From: Neovahlkampfia damariscottae
Taxonomy: Eukaryota > Heterolobosea > Selenaionea > Neovahlkampfiida > Neovahlkampfiidae
DNA length: 64,000 nt
NCBI GenBank assembly: GCA_016618085.1
Contig: JABLTG010000015.1
Span: 1-64,000, forward strand
Reading direction: 5' to 3'
The translations under genes were made by a program, and so were the position numbers. Below, one piece after another: positions 44,755 to 57,537 of the stretch. The first letter of the stretch is position 1, and each line of letters begins with the position of its first letter. Below the pieces are notes generated by a model. The model worked only from the letters and a program-made list of their open reading frames with translations. It was not told the origin of the DNA and made no database searches.

Positions 44755-44967
44755 GTTAGTTTGTTTTGTGAGTGAAAAGAACCAATGAGAGTTGAGGATT
44801 TTATGCATCTCCGATCAAATCAAAACGCTCCACATCTTCTAAAAAACAGGTTTCAAATATTCCTATGAATAAATGAGAAATATTTGATTTGCAATGATGT
44901 TCCAAAATTATTGAAAAACTCCTTTATTTTTATTGGTTAACAGAATTGAAGTGAGTTTTAGTCAGAG

Positions 44968-47900
44968 ATGTCTGTGTTTGTGAAAAAGTCAGTCAAAGAG
45001 ATTTACGCTCAAACATGGAGAAAACAAACTGAACTCAGAAAATCTTGCACTGAAGTTTTAGAAGAATTGGAGAAACCAAAATCAGACGAAACTTTAAAAA
45101 AAGAAACGTACAAATTTATCAAACCATTTGAACTAGCTATGAAAACAAAAACAGACAAAATGGTTGACATTTCTATTGATTGTCTTCAAGTATGAATTCT
45201 TTTTTTTAAATTTCAAAAAAGAAATTAATGGCATTTGGTTATATCACAAATGATCAACAAATTTCAGATGAAAAATCATTACTTGATGTAGTGGTAGATT
45301 TAATTTGTGGAAGTTTTGAAAACGAACAAAGTGATCAAGTACAACTTCAAATTATCAAAGCATTATTAACTTCAGTAACAACAAGTCAAGTAACTGGAGC
45401 AAGTTTAAGAGGAACAATTAAAACATGTTTTAATATTTGTTTGGTGACAAAAAACGCTGATAATGTTAGAACAGCCAAAGCAGCGTTAACTCAAATGTTA
45501 AACAAAGTTTTTCAAAGAATGGAAACTTTTAATTCAAATGAAGAGTACATCTCAAATTATGTTAAAAATATTATATCAAATGTAATTGCTTCGACTACTG
45601 AATCTTCATTTTCAAATGCTCAAAGAGATGCTTATTTCATTTTTAGAGCGTTATGTAGGTTATCCACAAAACCTGTTCCAAACAAGTATTCTTTTTTTTT
45701 TTTTATAACTTTTTAAGTGCTTCCTCGGATTCAATTGAGATGAGAAGTAGAATTTTATCATTACAACTTATTTCTTCTGTATTGACAAATTCAGGTCCTG
45801 TTTTTAGAGCTAGTTATTCATTCATTCAAGATATTCGTCAAACTTTATGTTTATCATTATTGAATAATGTTGTTTCAACAAATCCAAAAATTTTCAACAT
45901 TTCTTTATCAGTTTTTAAAACTCTATTTGTTCATTTCAAAGACCATTTAAAAGTTGAAATTGCTACATTTTTAGATGCTGCTCTTTTAAAGATTCTTAGA
46001 AGTCCAAATAGTACTTATCAACATAAGTTTCTTGTTATTCAAGTTATAGCTACCATTGTACAAGATCCTCAAACAGTTGTTGATTTATTCGTCAATTATG
46101 ATAGTGGTGGAATGGAATATTCAAATATTTTTGAGCACATCGTTCACGAAATTAGTACAATTATTCAAGTTTCTTTTGAAACAAATTGGGTGACTTCAGA
46201 ACAAGAAGAAAAAATGAAAAATTCAGCTTTGAAAGCAATTGTGACTTTATTAAGATCTATGGTTAACTGGACTCAAAAGATTCAAAAAACTAAACCAATT
46301 GAAGAAACTATTTCTGAAGTTGATGAAGTGAAACAACCATCACAAGCTGAATTACTTGAAATTCAAAGAAATTTAAAAAGAGGATATCAAGAAGGTATTA
46401 GAGAATTCAATGCATCCGGAAAACATGGAATTAAATACATGATTACTCATCAACTCATAAAAGATACTCCTGATGACATCGCAAAATTTTTATTTGGAAC
46501 AGAAGGCTTGGATAAAAAAGAAATTGGAAATTATATTGGAACTAAGAAATTCGTTGATGTTTTAGAAGCATATGTCAGATTATTTGATTTTACAAATGTT
46601 GCTTTTGTTGCTGCTCTCAGAGAATTTTTGAATCATTTTCGTCTTCCAGGTGAAGGTCAAATGATTGATCAAATTGTTCAAAAATTTGCGGGTCAATATT
46701 ACAGAAATAATAACACTGGAAGTAACACACCATTCAATAATGCAGATGCTTGTTATGTTTTCGCTTATGCTGTGATCATGTTAAATACAGAATTACATAA
46801 TCCTTCATTAAGTTATAGAGATCGTATGGATCTTGCTGGATTCATGAGAAACAATGAAGGATTGAATCAAACCGATGATGGAACACCACAAGACTTTGGA
46901 AAAGAATTCCAAGAACATGTCTTCAATGATATCAAAGATGAAGAAATCAAAATGAAGGGTGAAGAAGAAATCACAAGAATTAAAGAAACTTCTGAATTAT
47001 TATCTAAAGAAAAAGACGTAAAAAAGAAATATGAATTATTTGGAAAACAAGGAGATCTTATTTTTCAAGAAACTAGAAATCAATTATCAGAAAGTTGGGA
47101 TCGTCATTTTGATGAAACGTATTATTACTCTTCAGAAATTGGTCATATTCCTCCAATGTGGACAGTTTCATGGGCTCCAATTTTATCTGCTTTAAGTATC
47201 TTTTTTGAAAAGACAGAAAATCTTGAAGCAGCAAAATTATGTTTAGAAGGATTTCAATATGGCATTCATTTAAGTGCAATGTTTGATATGCACGTTCAAA
47301 GAGATACGTATGTTAATGCATTATCCAAATTCTCAGGTTTAACAAATTTATCAGCAATGAAAGAAAAAAATGCAGAAGCGATCAATTTAATGATTAACAT
47401 TGCACAACAAGAAGGAAATTTCTTAAAATCAAGTTGGTCTGTATTTTTGAATGCAATGTCAAAAGTTGATAGATTAGTCAATGTTGATCATCATACCAAA
47501 GGAATGAAAAAGAAACAAACTTCTACTGCAAAAATGGATCGTAAAGTTTCAATGGATATCAGTTCATCAGAAAATACTGATCAATTCAATTCACAATTTC
47601 TTACTTCAAGGATTGATTTGATTCTCATTGATAAATTATATCAAAGATCAACAAGTCTTGAAAATGATGCAATTGTTGAATTTGTGAAATGTTTATGTGA
47701 AGTTTCTTCTGATGAAATATTCTCACAAAATGATTCCAGAACTTATTCATTGCATAAATTAATTGAAGTTGCATATTACAATATTGATAGAATGAAATTA
47801 GTTTGGGGTAAAATTTGGTCAAGTGTTTCACAACATTTTATTGATATTGCTTGTAAACATGGTGATTTACAAATGATCATGGGAGCTATTGATTCATTGA

Positions 47901-49406
47901 GACAACTTTCAATGAGATTTCTTGAACAACCAGAAGATTCAAATTTCCACTTTCAACGTGATTTTATGAAACCTTTTGTTCATATTATAAATGAATCAAA
48001 GAATCCAGAAATTAGAGTTTTAATTGTTGAAATTTGTAATCGCATGATTTTATCCAGAGGTGAAAATATTAAAAGTGGTTGGAAGTCAATTTTCAAAGTA
48101 TTTCAAACAGCAGCAAGTGATAAAGGTATCGTTTTAGAATGTGCATTCAACAATATGGATGTTATTATGAAAGATTATTTTGATAGAATTATTATTGCAT
48201 TTCCAGATTTTGTTAAATGTTTATCCATCTTTGGAGGGAATCAATCTGATTCTACCATTTCAATTCAAGCCATTGATCACTTAAGAAAATGTGCAAAACA
48301 TATTTCAACTGGAAAAGTCGTCTCTATTGAACAAAATGAAATCTTCACAATTGATAAGAAATTCTTTGTTCCTTGGTTTGCAGTTTTCACTGGAACTTCT
48401 TTGTTGATTGATGATTCACGTTCTCAAATTCGATTAAAAGCATTAACTTCTTTATTTGATATTTTAGACACTCACTCAAAACAATTTGATACTGAATTGT
48501 GGGCTGCAATCTTCAAAGGTGTATTGTATCCAATATTTTCAAATATTGAAAAAAAGAATAATCGTGAACAATGGATTAAAGATACAAGTGAAAAATCACT
48601 TAAACTTCTTGTTGGTTTGTTTTCAAAATATTTTGATTTTTTGAAATTTGAATTTTCCAACATGATGAAATTATTTGGTGAAATTATTGATCAAAAGAAT
48701 GAAATTCTTGCGAAAATTGTAAATTCTTGTTTGGTTGAATTTTGCATTGTTTGTGGTGATAAATTAACAAAAGAACAATGGGATGAAATTTCTGAGCTTT
48801 TATGTCATTTTTCAGTGAAATATTCAACTTCATTAGGTATCACAGAAAATCAATGTAGAAATCAATTGATCACCATTGAAACAATAAATGAAATTGCATT
48901 CGCTCATTATAAAGTGATTGAAGTATCACATTTAGTTTCATTAATCAAAACACTTGATTTGATTTACACTTCTTCAGCTGAACTTTATCAATTGAAATCA
49001 TCCAATGAAATGAAACAGATTTTATTGAGACAAAGATTGGAATCAATGACTATTGGCTTAAATATTTTATTGAAAATGTTTTCTGATGAAAAAAGAACAA
49101 AAGATGCAGAACCTATTTTAATTGAAAAATACACAGAAATCTTCCATCATTATGAAGAAAATATGACAAAAAATTCACCAATGAATGAACATGTAATTGT
49201 TCCATTAATGGTATTAGTTTTAACTGGAATTCATTCTTTCTCTGATGAACAAGTACTTTTTTCATTTTCTAATTTTTTAGTTTTCAACTTATGGCAAACA
49301 CTTCTTTTCAAATTTTTCAAATTTGATTGTTTCAAATCACCCTATTGTTCAAGAAGTTTTGAAAGATATTTTTATGAAAATTGGAACAAATTTATTAAAC
49401 ATTTAA
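44968..49406 (+). CDS. BIG/Sec7-type ARF guanine-nucleotide exchange factor
   Basis: Exons 44968-45189, 45222-45685, 45718-49252 and 49281-49406 give 1448 residues. Order: DCB region (VQLQIIKALLTSVTTS, GASLRGTIKTCFNI), HUS box region, Sec7 domain (about 460-650) with the catalytic glutamate loop FRLPGEGQMIDQI and YAVIMLNTELHNP, then HDS helical repeats. The last intron restores the true C-terminus (FSTYGKHFFSNFSNLIVSNH); reading through it gives a false tail. BIG proteins activate ARF GTPases at the trans-Golgi and endosomes. ATTGG lies 31 bases upstream. Confidence 0.93.
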
Positions 49407-49440
49407 TTTTTGTTCAATTTTCTTCTTTCATCCAATCAGA

Positions 49441-51145
49441 ATGCTTTTAAAAATTTTTATTGTATTGTTGTTGCTGTGCAGTGGTTCCAACTCTGAATTC
49501 TTGAAAGGTATTTAATAAAAAAATAATGTTTTATTTTCAAAAGGATGTTTAGAAATCACAGAAGAGAATCTTGAACAAAGTGTTAAAAAGTTTTCACATA
49601 TTTTTTTACTGGCCCATTATTCTTGTTTTTATTTTCTATTTTAACTTCAAAAATAGGGGATCCTTTGGTTTATGATTTTAAAAATGAGATGGAATTTTCT
49701 CAAAAAAAGTTTAAAAAAGAAAATTTCACCATAGCATCTTTGGAAATGAATACAAATGACAAAGTGCAAAAAAGATTCGGATTTTTACATTCTCCAACTT
49801 TAGTTTTTATTATGTAAGTTGAAATAAAAAGTTAATTTTGTTAATTTAAAGCAACGGAGAAATTGTTTCTTACTACAGAAATTTGAAAAAGAGAAATTAT
49901 ATTTTACCATACATTAAAAGGATGGTGAACTTTGGTGAAATTGAAATTTTTAAATCTATAGAGGATGTAAGTAGTTTTATGAAAATTGAAGATGAGTTTG
50001 TTCTTGGATTTTTTGAATCATCTAATTCAACAGAGTTTGAGGCTTACCAAAAATTATCATCAAGTTTTCAAAATGGTCTTCGTTTTACCAGTTTTATAAC
50101 TGAAAATGAAAATGAATTCATAAATTTTATCAAAAATGATACTTTTAATTTGATATATGACCCAGAGAAATCATTGATGACATTATATTCAAAGAAGAGA
50201 TTATCTCAAGTTCCAAAGAATGAAAACATGATTGATTGGATAGCTGAGCACTCAGAAATGTCAAAGCCTGTAATATTTGAGATTGGTGCGATGAATTTTG
50301 ATGATGTATTCAATTCCAAGAAACCAACATTCTTGTTGTTTTTAGGAAATAATAAAGAAAAAGTGAGAAAAAAATCAATTTTTAAACTTTCTTTTTCAGA
50401 ATCATCATCTGTTAAAACAATACAAGGGTGTTGTTTACGAATTATTAAAATCTATTCCATTAATTGAAACACAATTATTTGCAAATTTTGCTTTCATTGA
50501 TGGTGTGAGATTTGAACACGTGGTCAAAGAAATAAATCCAAATATGTCATTTCCTGCATTTTATTTGATACAAAATAAACATTATTATGAATGTATTGAT
50601 TGTGATGATACACAAAATATTTCTGATCAAACCAAAGAAATGATCAAGAAATATCAAACAGGAAAATTATTTCAAATTTACAAGAGTGAAGAAAATGAAA
50701 AAGTAAATCAAATGAAATTATATTAAAAAATTTTAGGAATTGACATTCAATACTTTCGAATCGACTGTTTACGATGAAAACTTTAACATACTCATTTTAT
50801 TTTATGCTCCATTGTGTCATCATTGTACTCATTTTCATCACTTTTTTGAAGAGGTAAAATTGTCTTTTTAAGTTCTAAAAACGATAGTTGGATGAAAAAT
50901 TTATGAAAATGAATAATTTTATAAAGATGAAATACAACTTGAAGACAAATTCAGTTCCAATTGTATTGGAAAGTTACATTGATTCAATTCCAAAAATAGC
51001 CTTTATCACCAAATCAAACAAAATTGCATTCTATCAAGGTTTGAGGTCGTTTCATCATTTAAAAATATGGATTCAACAAATCACGGAAATTATAGTGAAA
51101 GAAACTGTAGATGCAACCAAAATAAATTCAAATTTACCAAAATAA
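49441..51145 (+). CDS. Protein disulphide isomerase-like protein
   Basis: Seven exons (49441-49507, 49544-49624, 49657-49813, 49852-50362, 50400-50702, 50737-50853, 50888-51145) give 497 residues. A signal peptide (MLLKIFIVLLLLCSGSNS) is followed by a thioredoxin fold without CxxC (LLAHYSWDPL), non-catalytic middle domains, then a C-terminal thioredoxin domain with CHHC (LFYAPLCHHCTHFHHF). It probably assists disulphide formation in the ER. The end (NSNLPK) is not a KDEL-type signal. A minus-strand search or single-exon reading would miss the fold. CCAAT lies 4 bases before the ATG. Confidence 0.82.
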
Positions 51146-51192
51146 ATATTGATTTAACTTTCGTGTGTGATTGGTTCATTTTTTTTTTTGTT

Positions 51193-51726
51193 ATGACTTG
51201 TTGTGAAGACGTCGCTCCATGGACATACAACTACACAATATCACCAAGAGATATAATCATATTGTTTTTAACATTCATTTTTCTCCTCCTATATCCTGTT
51301 GTTTGGATACTTAATTTTTTTTGTCCACTAAAACTAATATTTGCTTATTATTTAAAAAGTGAACCACAAATCCTTGACCATTTTGATCATGCTTTTTGTG
51401 GAATAATGTATTGCTGTTTTCCTTATTGTTTCAGCAATGAAACACCAGAAACAGCTGAAGAAAGAAGACAGAATCAATTTATGTTGGTGATGATTTTATC
51501 GGTGTTTTTTTTGCCTTCAATTTTTGATTGTATTTTTTTGGCATGGATAATTTGTGGAGATGGAAGATCAATGATATATTTAGATACAAATGCGTTTCTC
51601 CTTTATACACCTTCTTGTGAAAATTGTAATTTTGACGATTGTTGTGAGGTGTGTAGTTGTTTTGGTGACTTTTCGGATGTTGGATGCGGAGATATTGATC
51701 CTTGCTGCTGTTTACAATCAGAATAA
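51193..51726 (+). CDS. Cys-rich two-helix membrane protein of unknown function
   Basis: 177 residues from ATG 51193; the longer frame runs back into the PDI gene and is an artefact. Two long membrane helices (IILFLTFIFLLLYPVVWIL and MLVMILSVFFLPSIFDCIFL) flank a loop with CCFPYCF. The C-terminus has ten cysteines (CENCNFDDCCEVCSC, CGDIDPCCC), which could bind metal or be acylated. Family not recognised. ATTGG is 18 bases upstream. Confidence 0.7.
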   Translation: MTCCEDVAPWTYNYTISPRDIIILFLTFIFLLLYPVVWILNFFCPLKLIFAYYLKSEPQILDHFDHAFCGIMYCCFPYCFSNETPETAEERRQNQFMLVMILSVFFLPSIFDCIFLAWIICGDGRSMIYLDTNAFLLYTPSCENCNFDDCCEVCSCFGDFSDVGCGDIDPCCCLQSE

Positions 51727-51827
51727 AATTATACTTTAAATTTCCAACATGAGAAATTTGTTGAATGGAGTATTAGATGGTTTTTTGATAAAAAAACTGT
51801 TTCTGATTTGTCCAATCAACAAACAAC

Positions 51828-53199
51828 ATGAAGTTTCCACTTGTGTTGTTGATACTTTTTATGTTTTCTTGTTTTTCTCAATTTCCAAGATTTGGAAGAG
51901 AAATGAAATTAAAAATGTTTCAACTGAAACCAAATGAGATTTATATAAATCACGGTTCCTATGGAGCAGTTCCTCATGTTGTTCAAAATTACCAAAAAAA
52001 GTTATTTTCAAAAGTACAAGAAAATCCATTACGCTTCATGACACAAGAACATCCAAAATTAATTAATCAAACAATAGAAAGAGTTTCAAAATATATAAAC
52101 GCAGAAAAAGAAGATGTTGTTTTGATTGAAAATGCCTCAGCTGGTATAAACTCAGTTTTGAGATCAACTAGATACAACAAAGGAGATAAAATTTTAATCA
52201 CAAGTATTGGTTATAACTCTGTTAAAACAACTTTGGAAATGTTGAAAAAGTGGTATAAAATTGAAGTTGTAATTGTTGATATATCTTTACCAACAACTGA
52301 AGAAAAAGTAAGAAAAAAACAACTTTTACTTTTTGGAAGATTATAAAGTCCATAACAAAGAGTTTCACAGAGCACAAAATTAAACTTGCTGTCATTGATC
52401 ACATTTCCAGTTTTCCATCATTGACATTTCCAATAAAACAAATCATCAAAATAGCAAGGAATTTGTAATTCAATTTGCAAAATTTAATTTTTTATCAGTG
52501 ATGTTAAGTTATTTGTTGATGGAGCTCATGCAATTGGTCAAATTCCAATAAACATAAAAGACTTGGATCCTGATTATTATATTTCAAATGGACATAAATG
52601 GTTATGTTCATCACATGGTTCTGCCTTCATGTATGTTAAAAAATCACTTCAATCTGAAGTTCATCCACCAGTTCAAAGTCATTTTTATGGACAAGGATTT
52701 CAAAAAGAATTTCATTTCACTGGAACAAGAGATTATACTCCTATGTACACTTTTATACCAGCCTTAGACTTTCGTGATCAATTAAAAGATGAAAATGTTT
52801 GGACTTATAATAACAATCTTTGCCTGAATGCTGGTAATCATTTCATTTTTTCTTAAATTTTCAAAAAGCAAAAATGTTGATAGGAAGATGGAATACAACA
52901 GGAATTGTTCCATTTTCAATGAATTCTGCTTTGATCAATATCAAATTGCCTTGTAGCACTTCATCAGCTGACTGTTGGAGATTGAAACCATGGGAATTGC
53001 AAAAAATATTGCAAGATAAATATGACATTTGGGTAATGTTTAAAATTATTTCTAATATTGAAAGAGTTATGTTGGTTATTCAGGAAAAGAGCAACATCTT
53101 CGAATCAGCTGTCAAATTTACAATGAAATGAATGACTATGTAAAATTTGCTGATGCACTTGAAGAAATTTATAGAATCATCAATAAAACAGATTTTTGA
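51828..53199 (+). CDS. Secreted class-V PLP aminotransferase (isopenicillin-N-epimerase-like)
   Basis: Exons 51828-52307, 52340-52464, 52499-52833, 52869-53032 and 53065-53199 give 412 residues. An N-terminal signal peptide (MKFPLVLLILFMFSCFS) precedes a complete class-V fold: INHGSYGAVPHVV, LIENASAGINSVLRST, VDGAHAIGQIPI, ISNGHKWLCS with the PLP lysine, FTGTRDYTPM, and a C-terminal LRISCQIYNEMND. Relatives act on cysteine or amino-acid derivatives. A signal peptide on this fold is unusual and points to the endomembrane system or medium. CCAAT ends about 11 bases before the ATG. Confidence 0.87.
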
Positions 53200-53348
53200 T
53201 GATTATGCAACATTGATAACAATGATGCACATTTCCTAATTCTCTTGAGCACAAGATGATTGGATATTCCAAAGATGGAAAACTGCTTAAATAATCTTTG
53301 ACCAATCATCATCCATCTATTTGAAAAAAAATAAAACAGAATAGAGAA

Positions 53349-55271
53349 ATGAATGTCACTAACAGTACCGTTTATGCTAATCCTAGTATGATACCTTTGG
53401 TAGAAGATGAATCAGCAATCACTTTTATGTTCATCAACAGTTGTTTGGTATTGTAAGTTATTTCAATTTTTTGCTGACAATCACTTCAGATTCATGACTC
53501 CTGGTTTAAGTTTCTTCTACTCCGGTATGATTAAGAGTAAAAATTCAGCTTCCATGATTGCACAAAGTTTTATTGCCCATATCATTGTGTCAGTTGTTTG
53601 GTGGTTTTGTGGATTTTCTTTAGCATTTTGTATGTCATTCTTGATCATTTTTAATTATACTTTAAAGCTTGTAATACTAATTTTAATTCAATTAACCTTA
53701 TGCAATAGCTGGAGGTCCATTTTATGGAAATTTTGATTTTATCATGTTGTTAAGAGGTGAATTTCTCAGTACATCACATGTCAATGCGCCAGGAGTACCG
53801 TTACTATTATTTTGTATGTATCAATGTATGTTTGCCTCAATCACACCTGCACTTATTTCAGGTTCAATGGCCGAAAGAACAAGATTTCGCACATATTGTG
53901 TATTTGTTGCTTTATGGATGATATTCGTTTACTGTCCTGCTGCTCATATTATATGGCACCCAGAAGGTTATTTGATTCAAATTCTAACTTTTCACAGGTT
54001 TTTTGTACAAATTAGGAATTCTTGACTTTGCAGGTGGTTTAGTTGTCCATCTCAGTAGTGGTGCAAGTGCGATGATTTTTGCAATATTTTTAAGAAGAAG
54101 AAAAGGTTACTATAATATTGTTGATGTTTTTGAAAAATATTTTGGAATTCTTTATGCAAAAGTTACTGGAAAACCACAGCCTATTGAAAATCTTCCAGTT
54201 CAAGAGGAACAAGGAGAACCAAAAGAACATAGAAATTTAATGGATAGAATTAAAGATTTACCATCAGCTGGAGGAGATTTCTATGGACATTCAATTAGTG
54301 TATTATGTATTGGTACCGGTATTTTATGGGTAGGATGGTTTGGATTCAATGGAGGTTCTTCAATGACTCCAAATAGAGTTGGTGTTATCGGTTTGGTAAA
54401 TACAAATTTTGCAGGAGCTGTATCCGGTCTCACTTGGATGATTTTGGCGATGATTCATCATAGAGGTAAAGCTCCTATTGTTGAAATTTGTAATGGTGCA
54501 ATTTGTGGGCTTGCTGCAGTTACACCAGGAGCAGGTTTTATTGCACCAGGATATGCTGCTCTCTGTGGTTTCACATCAGCAATAATCTCATTTTATTTTG
54601 TCAGAGTCAAAGTTTGGTTAATGGATGATAGTTTAGATGCATTTGCTATTCATGGTATTCAAGGTATATATGGAACTTTATTTGCAGGTTTATTCGCATC
54701 AAAAGATATAGCTGCTACTGGAGGACTTACAATTGGTGGAGGTTGGATTGATGGAAATTTTGTTCAACTTGCAATTCAATTACTCGGAGTTACATTCATT
54801 TTTGCATGGTCTGCGGTCATTACTTTTATTTTATTCCTTATTCTTGCAGTTGTTCCTGGTTTAGGATGGAGAATCTCAGATTACGAAGAAAGAATTGGAT
54901 TGGACCAATCACAACATGGAGAAGATTCATATGTTTTTGAAGATTTAGAAGATTTGAATTATATTGATGGTGAAAAGCCAGAAGGATTGAAGAATTGTAC
55001 AAAATTATTATTCCACGATTTTTACGTTGAACATGAAAAAAGACCACCAAAGAAATTTTTTACCAAACCATCTGATCATTCAGCAAGTAAAGTATCTTTG
55101 ACAGACAATAATGTGGTTCAAGATAAAGTTGAAGAACTTCACATCCAACAAGAGATAGAAATGAAAGATGTTGAACACATTGAAACAAGTCACGAAAAAA
55201 CAGAAATTATTACAACTGTACCATCAAGTGATAATCTTCATGATGAAGTTAAAATTGAAGAAACTCAATAA
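53349..55271 (+). CDS. Ammonium transporter (Amt/Mep family)
   Basis: Exons 53349-53452, 53490-53629, a probable 3-base exon 53668-53670, 53709-53966 and 53998-55271; about 592 residues. Core motifs: LFMTPGLSFFYSGMIKSKN, FASITPALISGSMAER, DFAGGLVVHLSSG (first pore His), GWFGFNGGS, and DAFAIHGIQGIYGTLF (second pore His). A hydrophilic 50-residue insert interrupts the middle, and the C-terminus is a 110-residue acidic cytosolic tail. It imports ammonium at the plasma membrane or a vacuole. The second gap is either one 79-base intron or two 38-base introns around CTT. CCAAT lies 42 bases upstream. Confidence 0.92.
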
Positions 55272-55347
55272 ATTTTCAAATTTTACAATAAATTTCGAGG
55301 TGTATTCCGATTGGACAACGGTATTCGGAGTTTTTTATTTACACACA

Positions 55348-57374
55348 ATGAGCGAGGATAAAGTTTATGAATTGATTAAATCAAAAAAACATCTGGATGA
55401 AATTTTTTTAATGAAAGGAAAAATGATCATCGGTAAGCTGTGAAAATTCTTAAATTTTTTTTCATAAGACTTTTATAGTGTTTGGTGTCCAGATTGTGAT
55501 GATATAGAAGATACATTCACAAAATTATCAAAAAAATTCAACAACATCAGATTTTATAAATTAACCATCGATATTCCAGAATTTGAAGATGTTTATAACA
55601 AAATCCCAATAACTTCAATTCCATCTTTTTGTTTTTATGAAAATGGAGAAGAAAAGTTCTTTTTAGAAGGTATTCACAAAAAAAATAATACTAAAACTTC
55701 ACAAAAGGTTTTGATGATTTAGAAAATTTGGTTGAAACATTTGAAAAAGATGGTAAATTACCAAAGAGTCAAAAATTTGAATTTACAACAAATGAGAAAT
55801 TATTTAAAGATAATGATTATGAATATGACATCATGGTGATAGGAGGTGGTTCTGGTGGTTTTCAATGTGCCAAAAAATCATCTTCTTTTGGAGCAAAAGT
55901 TGGTCTTTTTAATTTTGTCCAACCAACGGAATCTAGTGATATTTGGGGCTTAGGTATGAGAATTATAATTAAAATCGATTCAGGTGGAACATGTGTCAAT
56001 GTTGGTAAGAAACTATTTTTTTGTTAATTTTCCAGGTTGTATTCCAAAGAAATTATTTCATCAAGCTGGTTTGTTAGGTGAGTTTTTTAAAGATTCAAAG
56101 AATTTTGGATGGACCTATGACAATAAAAAACATGACTGGTCAAAGTTACAACAAAATGTTAAAACTTATACTTCTAAATTAAATTGGAAACATGAAGGGT
56201 ATGCAAGAAAGTCAAAAGTAAATTATATTCATGCGTATGCTTCTTTTATTGATCAAAATACAGTTGAAGCTGTTTTTTCAAATGGAGAAAAAAAGAAATT
56301 CACCTCCAAATATTTTGTCATTGCTACAGGTGGAAGACCAACAAAATTTGACATTCCAGGAGGTGAATATACCATTAATTCAGATCAATTATTTCATTTA
56401 AAAAAGTCGCCTGGCAAAACGTTTGAAAAAAAAAAAAATTAATTTTTCAAAGACTTGTAAGAAAGAAGTTTAAAAATTCATTATTTTAGATTGTTGGTGG
56501 TTCTTATATTGCTGTTGAAACAGCTGGATTCCTTGCTTCACTTGGGTGTGAAACAACTATTTCTGTGAGATCTTCGATGTTAAAACATTTTGATGATGAA
56601 TGCGTTGATCATGTAATTTCTAGTCTCAAAAAACAAAAGATTAGAATATTAGAACAATGTCATATCTCCAAAATTTCCAAAAATGAAAAAGGATTACAAG
56701 TTGACATGAAAATGAATGAAAAAATTATTATTGATACTTTTGATACAGTTATTGCAGCAATTGGAAGAACTCCTTCATTATCAGGATTAAATATAAGTAA
56801 TGTGGGTGTAAAAGTTGAAAATGATCATATTATTGTTTCTGATTCTCTTCAAACAAATATTGAAAATATCTTTTCACTCGGAGATGCTGTTGGAATGATG
56901 GATCTAACACCAGTAGCAATTGCCCAAGGTAGATTCATTGCACAATCTATTTTCACTAAAAAAGCAAAGAAAATAGATTACAATTGTGTTCCAACGACAA
57001 TTTTTTCACCAATGGAATATGGCATTTGTGGATTAAGTGAAAAAAAAGCAATTGAAAGATATACAGAAGATGACATTATTGTATACAAAAAAAACGTTAA
57101 TGTCTTGGAGTTCCAACTTGGTTTTCAATTTTCTCATCGAGAACAAGCATTTTTCAAATTAATTTGTTTAAAATCTGAAAATGAGAAAGTGATTGGATTT
57201 CATTATGTTGGTCCAAATGCAGGTGAGATAACAGGTCCTTTTTCAATGGCTATTAAAAAAAAGATTACAAAAGATGAATTAGATGATTGTATTGGAATTC
57301 ATCCAACAATGGCTGAAGTGATTAATCAATTGGAATTTGGAGTCACACAAGATACTGGATGTTGTGGAAATTAA
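55348..57374 (+). CDS. Thioredoxin-domain / thioredoxin reductase fusion
   Basis: Eight exons (55348-55432, 55469-55669, 55708-55953, 55984-56004, 56036-56420, 56453-56456, 56490-57374) plus introns of 30-38 bases give 608 residues. Residues 1-110 are a thioredoxin-like domain (IIDFYSVWCPDCDDIE, CxxC). The rest is a high-Mr thioredoxin reductase: DIMVIGGGSGGFQCAK (FAD), GGTCVNVGCIPKK redox pair split by an intron, ATGGRPTKFDIPG, PGKTLIVGGSYIAVE (NADPH site), HPTMAEVI, and C-terminal GCCGN, a second redox pair without selenocysteine. One polypeptide thus carries reductase and its likely substrate domain. ATTGG lies 33 bases upstream. Confidence 0.93.
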
Positions 57375-57537
57375 AATTTTTTAATTTTTTAAAAACCATT
57401 TTGTGTACTAAATGCAAGATTTTGTTAATGTTATAACTTTATTCAAGTTTAAAAATGACCAATGAAGAACAGTATCCTTAAAGGTTCAAGTTAAAAAAAC
57501 AATTTCGCCAATCAAATCCAAGCATATTTCTTCACAC

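Noticed and set aside
51067-51192. N-terminal extension of the Cys-rich membrane protein
   Set aside because: It overlaps the final PDI exon in another frame. The ATG at 51193, 18 bases after ATTGG, is the better start.
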